DNA of 64,000 nucleotides, from assembly GCF_021347895.1 (NCBI RefSeq), contig NC_067132.1:15544023-15608022 (forward strand). Reading direction: 5' to 3'. A program made the translations under genes and the position numbers. The notes under the pieces are model-generated. The model did not search any database. It was not told the DNA's origin and saw only the letters and a program-made list of their open reading frames with translations. Shown here piece after piece: positions 11,820 to 64,000 of the stretch. This stretch comes from Acanthochromis polyacanthus. Its lineage: Eukaryota; Chordata; Actinopteri; Pomacentridae. Every line of letters begins with the position of its first letter. The stretch's first letter is position 1.

Positions 11820-12726
11820 ATACCGGTGAATTAACCACACAATGAAAGACGTTGCATTCTTTGTGTAAATACCATCTTTTAAACAGCACTGTTATGCACT
11901 TTTATAGATCCATTAATGTTACTGTTGTGAAAAAAAAGTATTTTATGACACAGAGTATAGTAGAGTCCAATGGTATCCAGACTGCATCAAAGATTGTCTT
12001 TATTTTATGATTTATCTCCCCAAAAATTCTGATGTTTAGTGAAATATCAAATGTATGATGTTAATCCTGGTGCGAAAGTGTTTGTTAAAATTCTCCATCA
12101 TTCAGATTGTTTTTAATACTAAGAAATTATTTTACTGGGCTGTTTTTTACTTACTGATGGGGCATTTGGGTTTAGAGTGCTGATGCTGCTCTACCTTGTA
12201 AAGACGTCTCATGTTTTTGTTTTGAAAGAAAATGATCTGAGATGTGAAATTCTCTCTTAAACTTTCAGTTTGTTTGTCACAAGTTCTAGTGTGGCGGTAG
12301 GATAGTTTTTGGCTCCAAACTACCTCCGAAAGTCCCTTTTCAAAGCAACATTTGACTGAAATACATAATCAGTTCAAACATTTTGAAGCAAACAATTAAA
12401 ACACTTCGATGACAGTTCATATGAGGTGCTTCCTGTTAAAGTCGTTTCCATGAAGGAGGAATTTCCAGTAAGCTGCAAAAGATCAAAGTGTACATTTAAT
12501 GTTCAGTAAGATTTGTGGAAATGTTTTTTGACAAATTGTTTCATAGAATTGGTTCATGTCTTTTCTCTGAACTGACGAACGCAAATGTAACATTTCTCAG
12601 TGGCGTCGCTGTATCAAGGTAATAAACTGCAACCGCAATATGAGTGCATGTGGTTGTAATCATGATGTGTCAGCATGTTGAGGCTTCATGACTATAAATG
12701 TCTTATGTAACGCTAGAGCAATAAAT
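11820..12726 (+). other. Probable 3'UTR of gene B with two AATAAA signals
   Basis: Downstream of the TGA there is a non-coding stretch with AATAAA at 12621-12626 and again at 12720-12725 (GCAATAAATCG). Either would give a 3'UTR of 0.8-0.9 kb. Transcript ends are not directly visible. Confidence 0.4.
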
Positions 12727-13289
12727 CGAAATTTAACTCATTAAACTGTCCAACATTGTAAAGCTCTGCATCTAACTGACTAATGGGAAAATTACCATAC
12801 ACGTTAGTTCTGTCTGTATTTAGTTAATGTTGATGTTTTTCAGTCTGCCAGGCTGAGCTTTTTCGATCCAATAACGTGACACTGGTATGAAAGTCTTAAA
12901 GTCTTAGCCAGGGCCAGACGACTGAATTTTGTGACTTATTCTATTGTTGATCCATTGAAGTGACAAATATAAAAAAGTAAAAAAACAAAAAAACGAAAAA
13001 GAACTGTTACATACATAGATTCAGAGAAAATGGCACAACTTTTTTAGCAACTACATCTTAATCTAAATCACATGTGGGGGTATTTAATCTGGTTGAGGAA
13101 TGTGTCATGAGCTTGAGGAGTGGCTACAGGAGTCCATGAACAATGATCTGTGTTAACGAGTGCAGTATGATTCAGGTACACAGTGCCAACAGATAAAGGT
13201 GGCATATAAACCACAATGAAAATAACCAATAGATGACATATTTTTCTGTGGAAAAACTAAATTTACTACACAACTGGGCCGAGAAACAT

Positions 13290-13955
13290 CCGCTTCTAGC
13301 TCATCTTTCAGACGCATGGTCCCGCATTGTCTGCAAACACTCTTTGATATGGTACAAAATTTATAGTTGAACCAGGGACAGTGAGCTGCTCAGTCCCCGA
13401 GGCAATGAAGCAACAGCAAACTAGCATTGCCACAACCGGTTGGTATGAAGTTGTTCTTCTGAAAAGCTGTTGTTGATGAGTGCCAAACATGTCTACTTTG
13501 ACTGTGCCAACTAACTATCTTTAAAATTGTCTGTCTGCTGGTTCTATATGTAACTTTATGTTAATTGGAAAATGATAATGTTCGTTGTGGACAACAGGGG
13601 GTTTGTCCTGGCATACCTCCCATGCAGGTTACATTTATATAGTCTTGTTCTGTTTGCTGACTTATGCACTCTCACACGATAATAACTTTGAAAAGCTACT
13701 TACCGACACTATGGTGAAAAGCTGGGATTCGTGGAGAATCAAACACTCTGCTCTTGAAATGAATTTGCCTGGATGGCTGGTCATAAATAAAGCGGCATTC
13801 TCATTAAGTCTGCTCTGCTTGAAGGGGATCTTTTTAAATAATTTTCCAGACTCATAGGCATCCACCAACCTTTTTTTTCTGAAGGCCTTAGAGACCTTTT
13901 CAGATCTTTGCTTGGTGACACAACACATTTTGAGCAAAGAGAATAGATCAGACAT
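13290..13955 (-). pseudogene. Decayed Tc1-type transposase remnant, family 2
   Basis: Two blocks (about 13300-13510 and 13800-13955) match, by eye, the more complete relic at 52935-53990. Shared words include CTTTCAGACG, AAACACTCTTTGA, GTGCCAAACATGT, ACTTTTTAAA/CTTTTTAAAT and GGCATC..CCACCAA. The blocks are separated by about 290 bp of mostly unrelated sequence, so the copy is deleted or disrupted. No open transposase frame remains. Confidence 0.5.
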
Positions 13956-14501
13956 TTAACCCTCATCAGTACCCCTGGGGTCCATCTGGATCCTAGGGGT
14001 ATCTAACTTGTCATATTTTTTTATTTACAAGTTGCATTTTTCAGTTCCTTTAGGTAGTCGCCACCCACGCAGTGGTCATCACATACAGTACACCAAAGCT
14101 TATTTGATTGCAACCAGGTTTGTGGTGTATATATAAAAAAGTCATTTGGGGTCCATGTGGACCCGAGCCAGACCCCAGCTGGATTGTGCATCTTTTATCT
14201 GTGTATGTTTGTGTTATGTTGCTGTTGTAATGACCACTTCAGTTGCATTGTGTTTCACTTCAGTTCAGGAGTTCTTATGTTAATATTGTAAGCAATACAC
14301 GTCAGTAGTCATCAATAGTAATTTCACTGTTTCTTTCATATTTGAATAGATAGATATAGATGACACATGTTTTAGAAAAATATATACTGAGAGGATATGG
14401 ACAGGTACAGAAATGTGAAACAGATGAAATGCTACTGGGGTTGAGCTGGATCCCAAGTTTACAGACTAATAGGTTTTGCCACGTGTGCTGATGAGGGTGA
14501 A
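13956..14501. mobile_element. piggyBac-like non-autonomous element (TTAA site)
   Basis: The left end TTAACCCTCATCAG (13956-13969) is mirrored at the right by CTGATGAGGGTGAA (14488-14501), an inverted pair with one mismatch that falls inside the second TTAA (TGAA). CCCT next to TTAA is typical of piggyBac ends. Inside are GGTCCATCTGGATCC and GGTCCATGTGGACCC, near-palindromes. No ORF of note. Length 546 bp. The superfamily is inferred from the ends only. Confidence 0.5.
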
Positions 14502-15132
14502 CACGGTTCACCAAACAAAATTTCAATCACTGGCATCTAATCTGGAACCTCTGATTTGAAGTTGTGACAAATGTCTTTACTTTTTACTAAGGACGAACAT
14601 GTGATGTGATAAAATGGAAATTTCACACGCAATTTCTTTGAGTTAATCATCTTTATCAACAAGCACTGTTTCAAAGGGGATACAGTATTTATTGTCCAGT
14701 ATGTAAAAAAGCCTTTCATTTCCATTTGTACATATTTTTTCACATCACTGAATAATCACAGTTGTGTTATAATATTTCATAAATTAGTTGCCATGTTTTG
14801 GAGATGCATTCTATAATAAAAAACAAGGTTTAAACACTTTTCCTTAAACGGAAAATTAAATTTACTTGCACCGAAAACTGTTATTATCAAGACAAATTGG
14901 ATTTTGACAGATTTTATACTACATTTAAAAAAAATAATACACGACCGTGAAAGCTTCCATCCTGATTTTTAATTGTAAATCATGAAAAGTAATTTAATTC
15001 TTAAGTGGCTTCCTTGTTTTATTTTCATTCTTTTATTAATTAATGTTTTTATTTAAACATTTTATCCTAAAAAACTCGAGCTTGAAATCAAGCAAGAAGA
15101 AAGAGTAAAATTGTGCTAAACTGTGCCGCTCC
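14502..15132 (+). other. AT-rich spacer, nothing recognised
   Basis: Low-complexity AT-rich DNA between the TTAA-flanked element and the retrocopy upstream of sec61g. No gene, no repeat ends and no clear regulatory block could be seen. Confidence 0.5.
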
Positions 15133-15543
15133 TGCAGCAATCAAACCTTTTTTTTTAAAGGTCTTTATTCCATTTAATTAATATAACAACAACACAAAAA
15201 AATAACAAGAAGAAAATAAACTCACATTTCCATTTACAAATCTTGCTTACATCTGAACATAGCAAGCTTTCTGAATATGACAGGTAGATAAGACATTCCT
15301 TTACATGAACAAAATGCATTTTAACTTAAAAAAAAAAATCTTAAAACAAAATAAATCCAATAATAGGGGTTAATGACTTAAAGGGATTAAGCGTGGTTAC
15401 ATTACACAGGATTATAACTTAGAAAACAAGAGACTTTAATAAGGTTTCATATAAATCGCATAAAGATTGATTTACTTCTGATAGTATCTTTAAGGATAAT
15501 AGATAATTTTTAATTTCATTTTTAAAGTGCAGCAATCAAACCT
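15133..15543 (-). mobile_element. Poly(A) retrocopy flanked by a 16-bp target-site duplication
   Basis: TGCAGCAATCAAACCT occurs at 15133-15148 and again at 15528-15543, with no mismatch. Between them 379 bp begin, on the plus strand, with a T run (the A tail of a minus-strand transcript) followed by TTTATT at 15164-15169, i.e. AATAAA on the minus strand about 10 bases before the tail. Duplication length, tail and signal together are the marks of L1-type target-primed reverse transcription. The body is AT-rich and non-coding, so it is either the 3' end of a LINE or the 3'UTR of a retroposed mRNA; the parent is not recognised. Confidence 0.75.
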
Positions 15544-15559
15544 GCCCTGCTGCATCTCA

Positions 15560-15739
15560 CTGTATTGAAACCTCCCAGTCTGCAGGTGGCGCTGAAGACA
15601 ATAACTGCCAAAAACAGACACGTTGTACGCATGCGCCGCTAAATTCTACGTCAGCCCTTCTTTTTGTCAGTCCAGTTTTAAAGCTACGTGGCTTTCTCAC
15701 TCCGCTGCCTGTCTTCTCAATAGACATCGTCAGAAAGAG
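15560..15739 (+). promoter_or_regulatory. sec61g: sec61g promoter and non-coding exon 1
   Basis: A GC-richer block in AT-rich surroundings. It contains CGCATGCGC (15628-15636, an NRF1-type core), TACGTCA (15647-15653, CRE/ATF-like) and TACGTGGC (15685-15692, an ACGT core as in XBP1/ATF6 sites). The first exon probably starts near 15690-15710 and ends at the donor AAGAG/GTAAGC (exon end 15739), joining the acceptor at 16097. Transcription factor assignments are motif resemblance only. Confidence 0.5.
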
Positions 15740-16073
15740 GTAAGCGTACAATCATTGTTTGTATTTTTCTTTAATAGTTTATTGTATTATTAAACACATG
15801 TACTGTTGAATGTATGGATTTTATTCACTAGTTTGGCCACTACCTAGCATAACGTTACGTGGACATGATAATTAGCTCGTCTTATGCTAACGTTAGCAAT
15901 GCCAAGGATTTCCAAACGTATCAAACTTAGGACACTAACGTCTTTTGATATCTCGGTTAATATATGATGGAAATTCAGAATACCCGCGGTATATTAACTA
16001 TTGTAAAGACGCTATAGCCAAAAAAGCTCTGTTTGCTGAAGTCAACGTCAGCACTGAAACTAGTCCAAGCTGA

Positions 16074-17563
<1,490 letters not shown>

Positions 17564-17675
17564 ATAAATCCTGGTCAAGACGCTGTGGTGCAACATGTTA
17601 ATGGGCTGGTGTGATTGGGGACTGAAGTGATGTCATTTTTACATTCTGTGCTCAACATTTATATTTCAATGTGTA

Positions 17676-17681
17676 AATAAA
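17676..17681 (+). promoter_or_regulatory. sec61g polyadenylation signal
   Basis: AATAAA (GTAAATAAAACAAAT) 113 bp after the sec61g stop codon, the first canonical signal downstream. Confidence 0.7.
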
Positions 17682-18324
17682 ACAAATGGAAACCCAACGG
17701 CTATATTTTTCCTGTCTAATCAAATACCCTTCCTGTTATTACAAATGCATAGAACAGTTTATATTTTTCAGAAGTGCAATCATAAGCTCTCATCACAAGG
17801 CACAACTACTTAGAAATTTGTGTATTTTCCAGTGATTAGTGTGAAACAGAATGTCAAAGGCACATACTGGGGGCTGCAATACAAAGCAGATACCTGTAGA
17901 GGATAGATTCACTGTGTAAGGCAAGATTAAACTTTAAAATGGTTCAATTTAAAAGTAAATATATAATGAAGATGCATCAAGACAAGGAAACAGCAAAATA
18001 GCACAGAGCCCATCAATCTACCTAGAACATGCAGTTTAACAAGGATGGTCTCTATGATAAGCAGAGTAAAAATTGGTCATGTTTCTGTCAGTTTTCTATG
18101 GTCCTGTTCCACCTGAGATGATAATTTGTTATTTTGTCACATAATACCCATAAAACACAACGCTTTGGCCCCGTATACTATGACAGTGCTTTCAGCTTTT
18201 TTCCTTTCCTACAGCGTGCTATAAATAACATGAAAAACCAGTGACTTTGCAGCAGCTCAGCTCTAGAAAAGTAGTTGCATGCTCTATCCTGTCATTTTCA
18301 TCACAAGGGAGGCTTTCTTCGGTA
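17682..18324. other. Convergent 3' spacer between sec61g and tpk1
   Basis: About 640 bp separating the sec61g poly(A) signal from the tpk1 stop codon on the opposite strand. It must contain the tpk1 3'UTR, but no clean AATAAA on the minus strand (TTTATT on plus) was found, so tpk1 may use a variant signal or its 3'UTR may reach into the sec61g unit. Confidence 0.45.
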
Positions 18325-62189
<43,865 letters not shown>

Positions 62190-64000
62190 CTACGCACATC
62201 GAAGAAAAATGAAAACACACATGCAGGCAACAAAACACAATCAGATAGATGTACACATACACAGATAGGGAAACAAATACCCTGGTGGAGATAAGGGATA
62301 GGGGGATAAGAGTACAGAAAAACAGAAAGGGATAGAGAGATGGGGAGAGGTATAAATCAGTGTTTTAGTGGTGTCTGGCTGTCTGCGGGTTGTGTTGCTG
62401 AATAATGTAAAGGTTCCAGTCAGTGGCCCTAAACTACAGCATCCAGGTAAACAACAATGCTTCGGCTTTTCTCTCCACGGTGTCACTTTCCACCAAATAC
62501 ACACAAACTTCCCCATTTCACTCGCGCACGCACGCACACACACACTCGCACTGTGCAGTCTGTTCACACAAACTTGTTTTCTGTGCTCTGTTTGATCCCA
62601 TCCATCCTCCCTCTGCTCCACTCTTCCATCATCCCTCCATTCCTGCTTCTCGCCTTCTCTCCCTCTCTCTCCCTTGTGGATGCTTTTCTGTTCTCTCTCT
62701 TCCATTTATGCAGAATTATTCACCGTTTGCAACAAATCTCAGAAGGAATGCCTCAAACTTTCCCATTGTTCTACTTCAAAAGCATTACCATAACAGTCAG
62801 TTCTCTCTCACAGAAAAAAAAAAAAAGGAATTTCTTTCGGGTAACCTGTGTGATATTTGTGAAAAGGGTCTAATATTACAGACAGTTACAGAGAAAAAGG
62901 GAATATGGGTGACAGGAAATAAGGAGAGTGACACAGATGAAGGCATCCTATAGTGTAGAGTGTGTGTGCGAGCGGTAGATAATGTGTGTGTGCAGACATG
63001 ATAAAGTGTAGGATCTGCATTTCAAACTGTAAACAGAGTGCATCAGTGATCAAAGTGACACAGAGTGACACAGCACAAAAATCACACAGGCACTGGATGT
63101 CTTGTTGTCAGAGTTGTGTGTGTCTGTGTGTGTGTGCATGTGTGTCTCACTTGCCCTGCGTTATTTATTGAACCAAGCTTGTGCTTTGACATTTTGCTTG
63201 CTACAAACAATGGAAAGTCCACTTTATGAAATGATTTGCATATGACCTTGGATAGTTTAGCCTAAATATGCCTACATGAACAAATTTCATGCACAGTTGG
63301 GGACAGAGAGTACAGACCATGAGGCAGGACGTCGCCAGAGGACTCAGGAGAAGCTCTGTTTGAACCTGGACTGTCTTATGCTGAATCTGCAGATCACTGC
63401 TCATATCAATATAATATCCCCATTAAATAGTCTTTAATAATTAACAGGCATCACCGTCATCTTACATGTTACCCATATGCACTACTTCTTTAGCCCTTGT
63501 AATGCTTTGAATGACATTTGCCCACCAAAAAACTACTTTAAAAAAAAGTTATACACTTTCCACATTTACTTTGCGAGTTCTCAAGATAATGAATTTGTGC
63601 ATGTACTCTTATTCAGTGTTTCTTTTTCCTCTAATTTAATCGGTGTCTGGCAGTTCTGGGGCATTTGTCTCATTACCCCTGATCAAACAGATATTTACAG
63701 AGTACATTCAATATCCGAAGATTGCACTATAATGTAGTTGCGGTTAACTGAAGAAAATGAAGAAGAATTTATCAACGCTTAATAGTACGAAGTGACGTTT
63801 AGAGCCACGAATGATGTTTAGGCTACTACTACCCTGAGAGACTTCACTCAAGGCAAAAGAGTTTGTCTTGTTATGAATAAAGAGGCAGGTGGCCATTAGG
63901 ACAAGACAAAATACATCAATTAGCCACAACACCAAAACCACACACAGCTGAAGCCAATAGCACTGACTGTCTTGTTACAATGCGACGAGAAAAAAGTTGA
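62190..64000. other. Upstream tpk1 intron (continues past the window)
   Basis: No tpk1 exon with the expected NGDFDS or ADGGAN motifs was found in any minus-strand frame here. The stretch has CA/TG runs (62525-62545, 63116-63143), CT-rich sequence (62600-62700) and an A run at 62814-62825. Confidence 0.5.

Noticed and set aside
17682..18324. EGFR exons next to sec61g, as in mammals
   Set aside because: No receptor motifs seen; the next coding sequence is tpk1, identified exon by exon.
62241..62953. Overlapping long frames on both strands near 62.4-62.9 kb as genes
   Set aside because: They run through CA, CT and A repeats inside a tpk1 intron and resemble nothing known.
63201..63404. A further upstream tpk1 exon
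   Set aside because: No minus-strand frame here gives NGDFDS, ADGGAN or a compatible phase-0 end; the sequence is not TPK1-like.

Overview
The window is vertebrate, almost certainly teleost fish, nuclear DNA. The evidence is split genes with GT-AG introns, proteins that read as vertebrate RDH11/12-type retinol dehydrogenase, SEC61 gamma and thiamin pyrophosphokinase 1, and a dense load of fish-type transposons (intact Tc1-like elements with IR/DR ends, small non-autonomous elements, L2-like LINE tails, a tRNA-derived SINE). No exact species can be read from it.

Layout. Positions 1-3249: the 3' six coding exons of an rdh12-like gene (plus strand; first exon off the left edge). Positions 4859-11819: a complete tandem paralogue with seven coding exons and 297 residues. 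The six shared exons have identical lengths in both genes (116, 156, 105, 210, 193, 103 nt). Positions 15.6-17.7 kb: sec61g, complete, with a non-coding first exon. Positions 18325-62189: the last four coding exons of tpk1 on the minus strand, with introns of 25.5, 6.5 and 11.3 kb; its 5' exons lie beyond the right edge. sec61g and tpk1 are convergent. About 70% of the window is therefore tpk1 intron.

The introns and spacers are a transposon archive. Two nearly identical, open Tc1-like elements (24833-26467 plus; 45751-47382 minus) sit in opposite orientation on either side of one 109-nt tpk1 exon. There are four decayed Tc1-type copies and several non-autonomous elements whose ends and target duplications can be read directly. 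These include a 572-bp element with a 9-bp duplication that carries a piece of a RecQ-like helicase and has split a LINE tail, a 331-bp foldback element with a 9-bp duplication 56 bp inside a tpk1 intron, two TTAA-flanked piggyBac-like elements, and a poly(A) retrocopy with a 16-bp duplication just upstream of sec61g. Three intronic stretches look like conserved regulatory elements by motif content, but this is inference.

The genes do not form one pathway. The rdh pair are SDR oxidoreductases for retinoid or lipid aldehyde substrates, sec61g is part of the ER translocon, and tpk1 makes thiamin diphosphate in the cytosol. The points most worth checking are the GC-AG intron in the first rdh gene, the 11-nt coding first exon of the second, the inverted Tc1 pair around a tpk1 exon, and the two elements with 9-bp target duplications.
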